This document shows positions 34,717 through 43,097 of a stretch of 64,000 bases of DNA, piece by piece. This DNA comes from RHLJ01 sp040222455 (GTDB taxonomy: Bacteria > Bacteroidota > Rhodothermia > Balneolales > Balneolaceae): positions 558,001 through 622,000 of the forward strand of contig JAVKDD010000027.1 of assembly GCA_040222455.1 (NCBI GenBank), read 5' to 3'. The first letter of the stretch is position 1. The number at the start of each line of letters is the position of its first letter. A model generated the notes under the pieces. The model saw only the letters and a list, made by a program, of their open reading frames with translations, ran no database searches and was not told the DNA's origin. The position numbers were made by a program, and so were the translations under genes.

Positions 34717-35838
34717 TTAATTTTTTAAAGGAACTACTTTTGTACCTTCAAAAGCTGCATCTCTGAATTCATCAATTACTAGGTCGCCAAGTTCTAGCCC
34801 TTGAATAATTAAACTATCTCTTGTTTTCGCTAACACTTCAATCGTTAGAATGGTTGCTACCGAATCTCTTGATACAAAAACTTTATTGTTTCTAACTAAT
34901 GATTTGGAAGCAATTTTTTGAGCATTTGAAAATCTTTTACCGGTAATTATACCAGAAACATATTGTCCCGAAAGAATATTTCCATCATTTGCATCCAAAT
35001 AGATGAGTATTGTTTGTGTAGATGGGTCAATTTTTGAATTAATTCGAGCAACTTTTGCAGAAATCGGATTAGGTTGATTCCCGTCGAGTATTACTGAAAC
35101 AACATCTCCAGTATTTATGAAAAACCTATCGTTAGCATTTATAGAGGCTTCTATTTCATATGATCCTATTCGTATAAATTCACCTATTCTCTGACTTTGC
35201 CTTACTAATGTACCAGGGTCTATAGAACTTTCGGTTAAAACCCCATCATATGGAGCAGATATTGAATATTTAGAAAGACGTACTTCACTTTGTTTAATAG
35301 CAAAATAGGATGAGTTAATTCCTCTTCCAGTGAGAAATAAGTTAAATGATCGATTATCTGATGTTGGTAAAGGTTCTAAATCAACATTTATGTCCATGTC
35401 GTTCAAATATGAATTCCAGGCATCGTATTCTTCTGGATAATCGATATTAATATCAGCCAGAATTTGTGTTATCAGAGACAGAAACTGTGATTTTTGATTA
35501 AGAACTGCCTGTTTTTGTTCTCTATCATCTATCTTTAAAAGAGTATCTCCTTTTTTAAATTTTGTGCCAGCCTTAAAACTATTAGTCCCTCTACTTAATG
35601 TTCCAGTAACTTCCGCAAAAAGCTCTAATCGGTCTTTAGGAATAACCCTGCCAGTAAAATAAATTTCTGAGCTTATAGAAGCGGGTTTTGCCTCAATTAC
35701 GGGAACACCAATTGATATAGAAGCACCTGCTAATGGTAAAACTTCCTCATTAGGTCCTTTCGAAAGTATATTGAATAGTATTATAGAACCAGCAAGGATA
35801 ATGAACCCAATTAGGATCGTAATTTTTCTGATTGTCAT
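34717..35838 (-). CDS. HlyD/AcrA-type periplasmic adaptor of an RND pump
   Basis: 373 residues. An N-terminal helix (ITILIGFIILAGSIILFNIL) anchors it to the inner membrane. The barrel-sandwich half-motifs are ISSEIYFTGRVIPKDRLELFAEVTGTL and YSISAPYDGVLTESSIDPGTLV, with a short, partly unpredicted hairpin between them (NIDYPEEYDAWNSYLNDMDIN). It bridges the RND permease and TolC channel encoded next. It starts 19 bases after the MarR gene, so the regulator and the pump share a transcript. Confidence 0.88.
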   Translation of the reverse strand: MTIRKITILIGFIILAGSIILFNILSKGPNEEVLPLAGASISIGVPVIEAKPASISSEIYFTGRVIPKDRLELFAEVTGTLSRGTNSFKAGTKFKKGDTLLKIDDREQKQAVLNQKSQFLSLITQILADINIDYPEEYDAWNSYLNDMDINVDLEPLPTSDNRSFNLFLTGRGINSSYFAIKQSEVRLSKYSISAPYDGVLTESSIDPGTLVRQSQRIGEFIRIGSYEIEASINANDRFFINTGDVVSVILDGNQPNPISAKVARINSKIDPSTQTILIYLDANDGNILSGQYVSGIITGKRFSNAQKIASKSLVRNNKVFVSRDSVATILTIEVLAKTRDSLIIQGLELGDLVIDEFRDAAFEGTKVVPLKN

Positions 35839-35857
35839 TATTGAATAAGTGAATATG

Positions 35858-36436
35858 TTATTTTTTTGAGGAATTGAATTCTTCTTCTGTTAGTTGGAGT
35901 AACTTTCTTAACTTCTTTTTTAGAAAAGGGACATCCTCTTCAATTAGGCCAAAGAATTCCCCTTCATTTTTTTCCAAAATTCCAGAGGCATCATGTAATA
36001 GTTTTCTACCTGTACTTGTTAAGCTGAGTAAGTTTACTCTTGAATCTTCTGCACTGTTTTTTTTCTGAAGCAATTCAGCTTCTACTAGTTTACTTACGAG
36101 TTTTGATATGAGCATTCGGTCAACTTTAATTTTTTCAGCTACATCCCTTTGAATAACTCGATCAGTAGTATGATTCAACGATTCTGTTGCAGCCAAAGTA
36201 ATAAGTTGAGTATGGGTTAATCCAATATCTAGCAGCGACTTATTAACCTTTCTTAGCCAAAGCATATTAATTTGCCAGAATAAGTAACCGAGTTTCGCCT
36301 CAGGCTTTAGAAATACATCAGAAAATTCGTTATCCACTAGCAATTTGTTGTCATGACTACAAGAATTAAAATTGAGAATGTTGCAACCACAACAATACTT
36401 ATCATTTAATTCCCTAAAACAGAACTTTTTTTTCAA
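35858..36436 (-). CDS. MarR-family regulator with Cys-rich N-terminal segment
   Basis: 192 residues from a TTG at 36436. Residues 45-190 are a MarR winged helix: FWQINMLWLRKVNKSLLDIGLTHTQLITLAA, RDVAEKIKVDRMLISKLVSKLVEAELL and the wing with DSRVNLLSLTSTGRKLL. The first 35 residues contain five Cys (CFRELNDKYCCGCNILNFNSC), which is unusual. They may be real, for metal or redox sensing, or an artefact if translation starts at the in-frame TTG at 36343 or GTG at 36337. It heads the efflux operon and presumably represses it. It is divergent from the DUF445 gene by only 39 bases. Confidence 0.8.
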   Translation of the reverse strand: MKKKFCFRELNDKYCCGCNILNFNSCSHDNKLLVDNEFSDVFLKPEAKLGYLFWQINMLWLRKVNKSLLDIGLTHTQLITLAATESLNHTTDRVIQRDVAEKIKVDRMLISKLVSKLVEAELLQKKNSAEDSRVNLLSLTSTGRKLLHDASGILEKNEGEFFGLIEEDVPFLKKKLRKLLQLTEEEFNSSKK

Positions 36437-36451
36437 CTACTAAACTTTAAT

Positions 36452-36473
36452 ATTGTGCATTCGTAATTGTGCA
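36452..36473. promoter_or_regulatory. Direct repeat between marR and DUF445 genes
   Basis: ATTGTGCA occurs at 36452-36459 and again at 36466-36473, 14 bases apart, in the short gap between the two divergent starts. This is a plausible operator for the MarR protein, although MarR sites are usually inverted repeats. The second copy ends 2 bases before the DUF445 ATG, so bound protein would block that start as well. Confidence 0.35.
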
Positions 36474-36475
36474 CT

Positions 36476-37612
36476 ATGAAAGAATTGGAAGAAAAAAATA
36501 TCATTACAAAAAACAGTAAGAAGTACGCTTCTAAACTTTGGGATTTAATAACAATTCAAATTGAAAAGCAATCAGAGGAACTGGAAGTAACAACCAATCG
36601 ACTTCCACCTCCTAAAAAAGAATCCAAAATAAAATGGCTTATAAACCTGCTTTTCGTATTCCCAATATTTCTGGTGATTGGATTTATAGTTTCTTTCCTA
36701 TGGGATTTTAATGGTCTAACAACATCATTATTTGGATTTAATATCTCTTTTGAAGGCTTACTAAGAGTGTTAAGTATTAGTGGAATGATTGGATTTCTAA
36801 CAAATTGGTTAGCTATAAAGATGCTTTTCCGACCAACTCACAAGAGACCTATTCTAGGTCAAGGTTTAATACCAGCACAAAAAGATAGAATTGCATATCG
36901 ACTTGCACGTGCAGTTTCCGAAGATTTAATAAATCCTGAAATCATTAAAAAGAAAATTCATGAATCACAGGCTATTTCGAAATATCGTGAAAAAGCAACT
37001 GATTATATCAGAACCATCATCGATGACCCGAATTTTAGAAAAGATTTAAAAAGTCTTGTGGTAGAATATGTTGATGAAATGATTGCTGATCCTGAAGTGA
37101 GGACAACCTTAGCTGAAACGGTAATCAAACAAATTGAAGGTGCAATCGAGCAGAATTCGTTTGAAAGAGTTGCATTGAAAGCCTATAGTTTTTTAAAAGG
37201 TCAAGAAATGCAGGATTTAGTGGAAGATGCTCTTATTAAAGTTCCAACTGGTATTGAAAAAGGTCTTGATAGAATGGATGAATTCCTTGACGATCTGCCC
37301 AATAGAATTGAGAAACATAGTAGCACCATTGAAGACCTTGTTACCTCCCTCCTGTACAAATTGATCAATCAATTAGATGTTCATGCATTAGTTGAAGATA
37401 ATCTTCGCCAATATGATGAGAAAAGACTTGAGATATTAATAAAAAATGCGAGTAACGATCAGTTGCAGTATATCCAGTATTTAGGAGCTGTTCTTGGAAC
37501 TTTAGGAGGATTTGTGATTTGGCAACCTGTTGGAAGCTTAATTGTAATAACTCTAATTATTTTGTTTACAATCGGCCTGGATTCTCTGCTCATTAAACTA
37601 AAAACATCTTAA
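36476..37612 (+). CDS. DUF445 membrane protein
   Basis: 378 residues from the ATG at 36476; a TTG nine bases upstream is also open. A hydrophobic pair sits near residues 55-110 (LINLLFVFPIFLVIGFIVSFLW and LSISGMIGFLTNWLAIKMLF) with the DUF445 motif GFLTNWLAIKMLFRPTHKRP followed by GLIPAQKDRIAYRLARAV. A long helical region with SEDLINPEIIKKKI and repeats of similar sequence follows, and a C-terminal helix (GTLGGFVIWQPVGSLIVITLIILF). The family is widespread and uncharacterised. It leads into the S8 protease gene 26 bases later. Confidence 0.85.
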   Translation: MKELEEKNIITKNSKKYASKLWDLITIQIEKQSEELEVTTNRLPPPKKESKIKWLINLLFVFPIFLVIGFIVSFLWDFNGLTTSLFGFNISFEGLLRVLSISGMIGFLTNWLAIKMLFRPTHKRPILGQGLIPAQKDRIAYRLARAVSEDLINPEIIKKKIHESQAISKYREKATDYIRTIIDDPNFRKDLKSLVVEYVDEMIADPEVRTTLAETVIKQIEGAIEQNSFERVALKAYSFLKGQEMQDLVEDALIKVPTGIEKGLDRMDEFLDDLPNRIEKHSSTIEDLVTSLLYKLINQLDVHALVEDNLRQYDEKRLEILIKNASNDQLQYIQYLGAVLGTLGGFVIWQPVGSLIVITLIILFTIGLDSLLIKLKTS

Positions 37613-37638
37613 CTTTTATTGCTTATTTTAGTTTATCA

Positions 37639-39297
37639 ATGGACAAAAAAACTAAATTAGCAATGAATTCTCTTTTAAAACTTACTACTGTATTTCTTCT
37701 TTTATTTCTGGCAGGATGTTCTTCATCAAAAGAATTAACAACAAATAGCCAAGATGAAAGCTCTACTGAGACAATTACATTAACAGCATCTAAAGATTGG
37801 CATCTAACAGCTTCTGATGCTAATCCATACTATGGAACCGGAGTTGCTAAGGCATACGAAGAGTTATTAGTTGATAAATCTCCATCTGAAATTATTGTAG
37901 CAATTATCGATTCTGGAACAGATATCGAGCATGAGGATTTAAAGGATAATATCTGGAAAAATGATGACGAAATAGCTGGTAACGGTATTGATGATGACAA
38001 TAATGGTTATATAGATGATATTCATGGATGGAATTTTATCGGAGGTTCCGACGGTCGACATGTAAAAGATGACACTTTTGAATTAACTCGTATTTACACC
38101 TCATTAAGAGACGATTATCTAGGATTAAAAAGAACAGATATACCGGAAAATAAATTAGAAGAATTTGATTATTTCCTAGAAATAAAAGCTCAATTTGAAG
38201 CTAAAAAAGCAGAAAACGATCAAATTCTTACAAATGTCAAAAATATTAATCAGGCGATACTGGGTTCAAAGCAAATATTTGGAGTCACTAGTTTAGATTC
38301 ACTTACTGATGAACAAAAGAAGCCAAAAGCAACCGATGGACCATATCTTCAGCAAGCAAAAGGATTAGTAGAATTTCTTGATGAAAATGGGTTAACGGAA
38401 ACAGATATTGATGAAGCTTTAGAGCAATTTCAAAGTTTGGCCGACTATGGTTTAAATCCTGAATTCGACCCTCGCCCCATCATTGGAGACGATTACCAGG
38501 ATTTAACTTATCGCTATTATGGAAATAATGATGTAAAAGCCGTTAGAAATGATCATGGCACTCATGTTGCAGGAATCGTAGGTGCAGTTCGAAATAACGA
38601 ACTCGGTATTGATGGAATAGTAAATGTTAAACTTATGATTCTCAGAACCACTCCAAATGGAGATGAACGAGATAAAGACGTAGCTAATGCCATTCGATAT
38701 GCTGCAGAAAATGGCGCGAGAGTTTTAAATATGAGTTTTGGAAAAGGTTATTCACCACAAAAACAATATGTAGATGAAGCAGTTCGATTTGCCGATAGCG
38801 TTGGAGTATTAATGGTAAGTGGTTCAGGAAATGATGGATCAAATATCGATAATGTCGAGTCGTTCCCAAACAAGTTTTATGCTGAGGGAGGTCAAGCTAC
38901 AAACTATTTAACAGTTGGTGCTTCTTCATGGGAATCAGGATTGGATATTCCTGCTTCATTTAGTAACTATGGTCAATTTAATGTAGATATTTTTGCGCCA
39001 GGTGTTGATGTATATTCAACCTACCCCGATAATAATTACAAAGCTGAGGATGGAACAAGTATGGCTTCTCCAGTAGTTGCAGGGGTTGCGGCGTTGATTA
39101 TGTCATATTATCCTGAATTAACAGCAACTCAGGTAAAAGATATTTTATTACAAACTTCAACTAAACCAGAAGCAAAGGTTGTAACCAAACCTGGTTCAGA
39201 TGAACAAGTTCCTTTTTCATCTCTTTCCGTTTCAGGCGGTATTGTAAATGCATTCGAAGCTCTTAAAGCCGCTGAGCAAGTTATGAAAGGAAATTAA
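37639..39297 (+). CDS. Subtilisin-type (S8) lipoprotein protease
   Basis: 552 residues. The leader ends in a lipobox (FLAGC, Cys27). The catalytic triad is Asp91 (IIDSGTDIEHEDL), His306 (NDHGTHVAGIVGA) and Ser474 (GTSMASPVVAGVAAL). About 215 residues separate Asp from His, against some 40 in typical subtilisins; the extra region (about 135-295) holds charged helices and acidic loops such as GIDDDNNGYIDDIHG, possibly calcium-binding. It is outer-membrane-linked, facing the periplasm or surface. The next gene starts 3 bases after its stop. Confidence 0.9.
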   Translation: MDKKTKLAMNSLLKLTTVFLLLFLAGCSSSKELTTNSQDESSTETITLTASKDWHLTASDANPYYGTGVAKAYEELLVDKSPSEIIVAIIDSGTDIEHEDLKDNIWKNDDEIAGNGIDDDNNGYIDDIHGWNFIGGSDGRHVKDDTFELTRIYTSLRDDYLGLKRTDIPENKLEEFDYFLEIKAQFEAKKAENDQILTNVKNINQAILGSKQIFGVTSLDSLTDEQKKPKATDGPYLQQAKGLVEFLDENGLTETDIDEALEQFQSLADYGLNPEFDPRPIIGDDYQDLTYRYYGNNDVKAVRNDHGTHVAGIVGAVRNNELGIDGIVNVKLMILRTTPNGDERDKDVANAIRYAAENGARVLNMSFGKGYSPQKQYVDEAVRFADSVGVLMVSGSGNDGSNIDNVESFPNKFYAEGGQATNYLTVGASSWESGLDIPASFSNYGQFNVDIFAPGVDVYSTYPDNNYKAEDGTSMASPVVAGVAALIMSYYPELTATQVKDILLQTSTKPEAKVVTKPGSDEQVPFSSLSVSGGIVNAFEALKAAEQVMKGN

Positions 39298-39299
39298 GC

Positions 39300-40745
39300 G
39301 TGTCTGATAGTTCTAATTCCGAGTTTGATGCCGTTATTGTTGGTTCAGGACCAAATGGTCTTTCTGCTGGAATTCTGCTAGCTCAACAGGGTTTAAAGGT
39401 CACTATTTTAGAAGCAGAAGACACAATTGGTGGTGGTACAAGAACCAAAGAATTAACAGAGCCTGGTTTTCTACACGATGTCTGCTCGGCTATTCATCCA
39501 ACTGGAATAGGTTCTCCATTTTTTAGAACGCTTCCACTTTCAAATTTTGGACTTGAATGGATTCATCCTAAATACCCAGTAGCACATCCTTTAGAGCTTG
39601 GAGAAGCGATAATCGCTTATCAATCTTTAGAAAAAACTTTGGTTGAATTTGGAAAAGATTCAAAAAACTATGAAAAGCTGATGAAAAGTTTTGTAGATGG
39701 ATGGGAATATCTATCTGAAGATTTGTTTGGCCCTATTCGGATTCCTCAAAACCCGATATCTATGGCGCGATTTGGCTGGTTTGGTGCACTATCTGCAAAG
39801 CTACTTACCAATTCAATGTTCGATACCGCCAAAGTAAAAGCTTATTTTGCTGGTTTAGCTGCACATAGTATAATTCCACTTGAAAAAAGTTTTACCGCTT
39901 CATTTGGACTTGTGTTAGCTTCAAGCCTTCACTCGGTAGGTTGGCCGATTGCAAAAGGAGGTTCATCATCTATTTCAAATTCATTAGCCGAGTATTTTGT
40001 ATCACTTGGTGGAATAATCAGAACGAATAATAGAATCCACGATACTTCTCAGTTACCACCTTCAAAAGTAGTTTTGTTTGATTTAACTCCACATCAAATT
40101 GTTAAAATTGTTGACAAAGATCTACCTCTTAGATTTAAAAACAGATTTTTAGATTTCAAATATGGTCCTGGTGCTTATAAAATGGATTTTGCACTTTCTG
40201 AACCTGTTCCATGGACAAATAAAGAGTGTTCTGGAGCAGGAACTTTACATTTAGGAGGTAGTTTTGAAGAGATTGCTTATTCCGAACGGGAAACTTGGAA
40301 AGGAAATCACCCGGAAAAACCTTATGTACTTATTTCTCAACCTTCTTTATTTGATGATTCCCGTGCACCAAAAGGTAAACACACTCTCTGGGCTTATTGT
40401 CATGTTCCAAATGGATCTGATAAAGATTGTTCTGAAGAGATTATCAATCAAATTGAAAGATATGCTCCTGGTTTCAGAGATACGATTATTTCAAGTCATT
40501 CTATTTCTGCTCCAGAATTCGAAGCTTATAATGCAAACTACATTGGCGGTGACATCAATGGTGGTGCTCAAACTTTTAAGCAATTAATTGGTCGCCCAGT
40601 TTTTCAATGGGACCCCTACAAACTTCCAGTAAAAGGCATGTATATTTGCTCTTCTTCTACTCCGCCTGGTGGTGGTGTTCATGGGATGTGTGGGTATCAT
40701 GCAGCTAAATCAGCGTTGAAAAATGAATTTGGGATTCAGGTTTAG
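39300..40745 (+). CDS. FAD-dependent oxidoreductase, phytoene-dehydrogenase-like
   Basis: 481 residues from a GTG at 39300, supported by AAGGAAA 11 bases upstream. The N-terminal dinucleotide site is AVIVGSGPNGLSAGILLAQQGLKVTILEAE followed by GGGTRTKELTEPGF, the layout of CrtI-type and PYROXD2-type proteins. The C-terminus has GMYICSSSTPPGGGVHGMCGYHAAKSAL, matching the second FAD contact. It could desaturate or otherwise oxidise a lipid-like substrate. It is 3 bases after the protease gene, without other carotenoid genes beside it, so a carotenoid role is not assumed. Confidence 0.8.
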   Translation: MSDSSNSEFDAVIVGSGPNGLSAGILLAQQGLKVTILEAEDTIGGGTRTKELTEPGFLHDVCSAIHPTGIGSPFFRTLPLSNFGLEWIHPKYPVAHPLELGEAIIAYQSLEKTLVEFGKDSKNYEKLMKSFVDGWEYLSEDLFGPIRIPQNPISMARFGWFGALSAKLLTNSMFDTAKVKAYFAGLAAHSIIPLEKSFTASFGLVLASSLHSVGWPIAKGGSSSISNSLAEYFVSLGGIIRTNNRIHDTSQLPPSKVVLFDLTPHQIVKIVDKDLPLRFKNRFLDFKYGPGAYKMDFALSEPVPWTNKECSGAGTLHLGGSFEEIAYSERETWKGNHPEKPYVLISQPSLFDDSRAPKGKHTLWAYCHVPNGSDKDCSEEIINQIERYAPGFRDTIISSHSISAPEFEAYNANYIGGDINGGAQTFKQLIGRPVFQWDPYKLPVKGMYICSSSTPPGGGVHGMCGYHAAKSALKNEFGIQV

Positions 40746-40753
40746 ATTCAATT

Positions 40754-40776
40754 ATCTCATACTTGATTGATGAGAT
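40754..40776. terminator. Hairpin between convergent genes
   Basis: ATCTCAT (40754-40760) pairs with ATGAGAT (40770-40776) across a 9-base loop. There is no T-run on either side, so it is a weak candidate for a shared stop signal between the FAD oxidoreductase and DUF971 genes. Confidence 0.3.
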
Positions 40777-40816
40777 CCCAACTTCCTTAAATTCCATTTA
40801 GCTCTTCTTAAATTGA

Positions 40817-41137
40817 CTAAAAGTGTTTACTTAACTCTCTTAATGTCTCCCATCGATACATTCCAGAGTTATGCCCATCAATCCAAGTGATCTGTATTGC
40901 ATGATTTCCAACTGCTTTAATGTCGGTTATATTCATTAATGGAGGATTTTTAATATGAAACGCTTCTGGTTCAAAAATATTCATTGAAGCATGTCCACCT
41001 CGACAAGATACGCAAGGACAGTTTTTTCGTAAACCAAATAAAGGAAATTTTGAAACATATCCATCTTCCCAGGAAATCTCTAGAACTTGCTCATCGTTAC
41101 TAACTTCAATACTAATTGGTGTGGTCGATGGATTCAT
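40817..41137 (-). CDS. DUF971 domain protein
   Basis: 106 residues, cytoplasmic. The N-terminal DUF971/gamma-butyrobetaine-hydroxylase-like domain is recognised from VLEISWEDGYVSKFPLFGLRKNCPCVSCRGGH, where the Cys cluster C-x-C-x-x-C and a following His suggest metal or Fe-S binding, and from IQITWIDGHNSGMYRWETLREL at the end. Such stand-alone domains occur near Fe-S assembly genes in other bacteria. Here it stands alone, convergent with the FAD oxidoreductase. Confidence 0.85.
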   Translation of the reverse strand: MNPSTTPISIEVSNDEQVLEISWEDGYVSKFPLFGLRKNCPCVSCRGGHASMNIFEPEAFHIKNPPLMNITDIKAVGNHAIQITWIDGHNSGMYRWETLRELSKHF

Positions 41138-41217
41138 TATATATCAAAATGGACTAATGTTCTTCACATGTGTAAGGTTTGATTCTACCTTAAGCGTAAT
41201 TCTTTTTATCTTCAAAG

Positions 41218-41238
41218 ATTCTGGGTCAAGCCCAGAAT
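41218..41238. repeat. Palindromic intergenic element
   Basis: ATTCTGGG (41218-41225) and CCCAGAAT (41231-41238) form a perfect 8-bp stem with the loop TCAAG. The sequence follows the pattern of short dispersed palindromes seen in many bacterial genomes (GATTCTGGGTCAAGCCCAGAAT type). It lies in a 131-bp gap upstream of the gene at 41269 with nothing else visible. Confidence 0.55.
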
Positions 41239-41268
41239 AACAACTAAACTGATTCAATAAACTAAGAA

Positions 41269-41949
41269 ATGATCTGGATACTTATTTCTTCTATTCTTAC
41301 TTCTTCCCTAAGCTTTTGGTTTGGTTACAAACGTTTATTCTTTTTGTATCAAATAACATTAAGAAAATTTCTTCTCTTTTTAGTTATTTCTTTACTGGTT
41401 TATTCTTTACTACTTTTTCTTTTTAAAATTGAAATACTTTCTGAAGCGGTAGCTGGAGCCATAATTACTAATGTATATGCTTCCATTTTCGGTTTTTTCA
41501 GTGGCTCTTCTGTCGATCAATATTCAACGCGGGCTAAGTCGGGTACCGTTTTATATTGCAATCGGACTTTCATTTCTGAGTATGTTCCCGTCATTATTGC
41601 ATTAAGTATGATCTTAATTGGCGTTTATCGTTCTGCAATATTCTCCGACTTGGTTGTAACGCCCATTCGTGTAAGCTCTGGACTTTCACTTCTTGCAATT
41701 GGACTTTGGGGAATAACGCTTCGTCCAGTGCCCGAATTCAGAATAAAAGGAATCGTAGTACTTGATTCACTTGTTAAATGGGATAAAATGTTGAGCTATC
41801 AATGGTATACCGAAGAAGTTCTTGAAATTGAATACACACAAGATGATTCTATCCGAAGTTTTAAAACACTCATCCCTCCTGAAGACCAATTAAAAGTAGA
41901 GCGTTTATTATCTAAAAAAATGAGAGAAAAAATTGAGGAAGAGAATTAA
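41269..41949 (+). CDS. Membrane protein of unknown function
   Basis: 226 residues. Four or five hydrophobic helices lie in residues 1-155 (LISSILTSSLSFWFGY, FLLFLVISLLVYSLLLFLF, YVPVIIALSMILIGVY, SGLSLLAIGLWGITL). A C-terminal soluble part of about 65 residues has VLDSLVKWDKMLSYQWYTEE and FKTLIPPEDQLKVERLLSKKM, a shape like membrane-linked PH-type modules, though no family can be assigned with confidence. It is a single gene ending in an AT-rich repeat at 41964. Function unknown. Confidence 0.6.
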   Translation: MIWILISSILTSSLSFWFGYKRLFFLYQITLRKFLLFLVISLLVYSLLLFLFKIEILSEAVAGAIITNVYASIFGFFSGSSVDQYSTRAKSGTVLYCNRTFISEYVPVIIALSMILIGVYRSAIFSDLVVTPIRVSSGLSLLAIGLWGITLRPVPEFRIKGIVVLDSLVKWDKMLSYQWYTEEVLEIEYTQDDSIRSFKTLIPPEDQLKVERLLSKKMREKIEEEN

Positions 41950-41963
41950 GAATTAAAAATGAT

Positions 41964-41999
41964 TCAATTAAGAATTCTTACCTTCACATTCTTAATTGA
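41964..41999. repeat. AT-rich inverted repeat before yajQ
   Basis: TCAATTAAGAAT (41964-41975) and ATTCTTAATTGA (41988-41999) are a perfect 12-bp inverted repeat around a 12-base loop. More copies of the core AATTCTTAATTG follow directly and in the gap on the other side of yajQ. It may serve as a terminator for the gene before it or be a dispersed repeat. Confidence 0.5.
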
Positions 42000-42024
42000 T
42001 AATTCTTAATTGAAAATTGAAAAA

Positions 42025-42513
42025 ATGGCTTCATTTGATATTGTAAACGAAATAGATGCACAGGAAGTAGATAATGCAATCAATAATACGTTAAAAGAAA
42101 TCAGCACCCGATATGACTTTCGTGGACTTACAACTGAAGTAACTTACCACAAAAAAGAGAATAGAATCCATCTAGTTGCAGCAGAAAGCATGAAAATGCA
42201 AGCAGTAAAAGAAATGGTGATTAAGAATTTTATTAAACGTGGGATAAGCTCAAAAGTGTTAGATTTTGGCGAAGAGGAAGGAACTTCTCAAGGACATTTA
42301 AAAATGGATGTTGTACTAAAAGAAGGAATCGATAAAGAAACTGCTAAGAAAATTGTAAAAGAGATAAAGGACTTAAAAATGAAAGTCCAACCACAAATTC
42401 AAGATGATCAGGTACGGGTTACAGGTAAAAAAATTGATGATCTACAATCGGTGATTGCTCATTTAAAAGCTAAAGATATGGGCGTTCCTCTTCAGTTTAC
42501 GAATATGAAATAA
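42025..42513 (+). CDS. YajQ family nucleotide-binding protein
   Basis: 162 residues from the ATG at 42025 (MASFDIVNE is the family's usual beginning); an in-frame TTG upstream at 42010 is less likely. The two-domain fold is evident from ISTRYDFRG, KEMVIKNFIKRGISSKVLDFG and the C-terminal IQDDQVRVTGKKIDDLQSVIAHLKAKD. Some members bind cyclic di-GMP and others nucleic acid, so either is possible here. AT-rich repeats flank it on both sides. Confidence 0.9.
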   Translation: MASFDIVNEIDAQEVDNAINNTLKEISTRYDFRGLTTEVTYHKKENRIHLVAAESMKMQAVKEMVIKNFIKRGISSKVLDFGEEEGTSQGHLKMDVVLKEGIDKETAKKIVKEIKDLKMKVQPQIQDDQVRVTGKKIDDLQSVIAHLKAKDMGVPLQFTNMK

Positions 42514-42520
42514 CAAAATT

Positions 42521-42590
42521 CAAAATTATAAATTAAGAATTGTGTTCTCTATGAATTCAATTTTTATTCTTGAATTTTGAATTCTTAATT
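42521..42590. repeat. AT-rich repeats between yajQ and a convergent gene
   Basis: The gap holds AAAATTCAAAATTATAAATT near 42521 and an imperfect inverted copy ending in GAATTTTGAATTCTTAATTC near 42570-42590. Together they could fold into a long weak hairpin serving as a two-way terminator for the convergent genes. The core is the same as in the repeat at 41964. Confidence 0.4.
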
Positions 42591-43010
42591 CATCCTGTCT
42601 AGCTCCACCATAATACACAGGTTTCGGATATATGGAAGATCAGCATTTTTAGCTTTTAATTCGGCTTGAGGAGACGAAACATCTAATTGAGTCCAAATCA
42701 CTGGTTTTTGACCAGTCTTTTTATTCCATTCAATTACTTCGTCTACAACACCTTCAGTATGTATTGATTTCCTAAATATATTCACAATATCAACTAGAAC
42801 ATTCTTAGGAATAGAATTTAAATCCGGGTAGCATTTCTCACCAAGAATCACTTCTTCATTTGGGTTTACAGGAATTACCTCATATCCTCTTTGCATAAGA
42901 AATTTAGCTGCATAATTACTTGTTCGATATGGATCTGGAGAACATCCAATTAGAACAATTCTTTTGGTTTTTCCTAGAACTTCCTGAGGATTTTGATGCA
43001 CAATTTTCAT
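42585..43010 (-). CDS. CoA-binding protein (YccU-type)
   Basis: 141 residues with one Rossmann CoA-binding domain: RIVLIGCSPDPYRTSNYAAKFLMQRGYEVIPVNP, then DIVNIFRKSIHTEGVVDEVIEW and CIMVELDRM at the end, the hallmarks of the YccU/YneT group (order R-T-S-x-x-V/A-A-x-x-L, V-D-I-V-N-V-F-R). Function in the cell is unclear; it may sense or store CoA. It is divergent from the FKBP gene. Confidence 0.88.
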   Translation of the reverse strand: MKIVHQNPQEVLGKTKRIVLIGCSPDPYRTSNYAAKFLMQRGYEVIPVNPNEEVILGEKCYPDLNSIPKNVLVDIVNIFRKSIHTEGVVDEVIEWNKKTGQKPVIWTQLDVSSPQAELKAKNADLPYIRNLCIMVELDRMN

Positions 43011-43097
43011 AATTGGTATAAACTAATAACTAAGTGTTAAGTTCCTTATCTTTAAAGCTACTAACAATTTAAAATTACAAAAAAAGAAAGGATCGAT

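Noticed and set aside
39300..40745. Carotenoid desaturase assignment for the FAD oxidoreductase
   Set aside because: The fold is shared with many non-carotenoid enzymes and the gene is 15 kb from the carotenoid set, so only the broad family is given.
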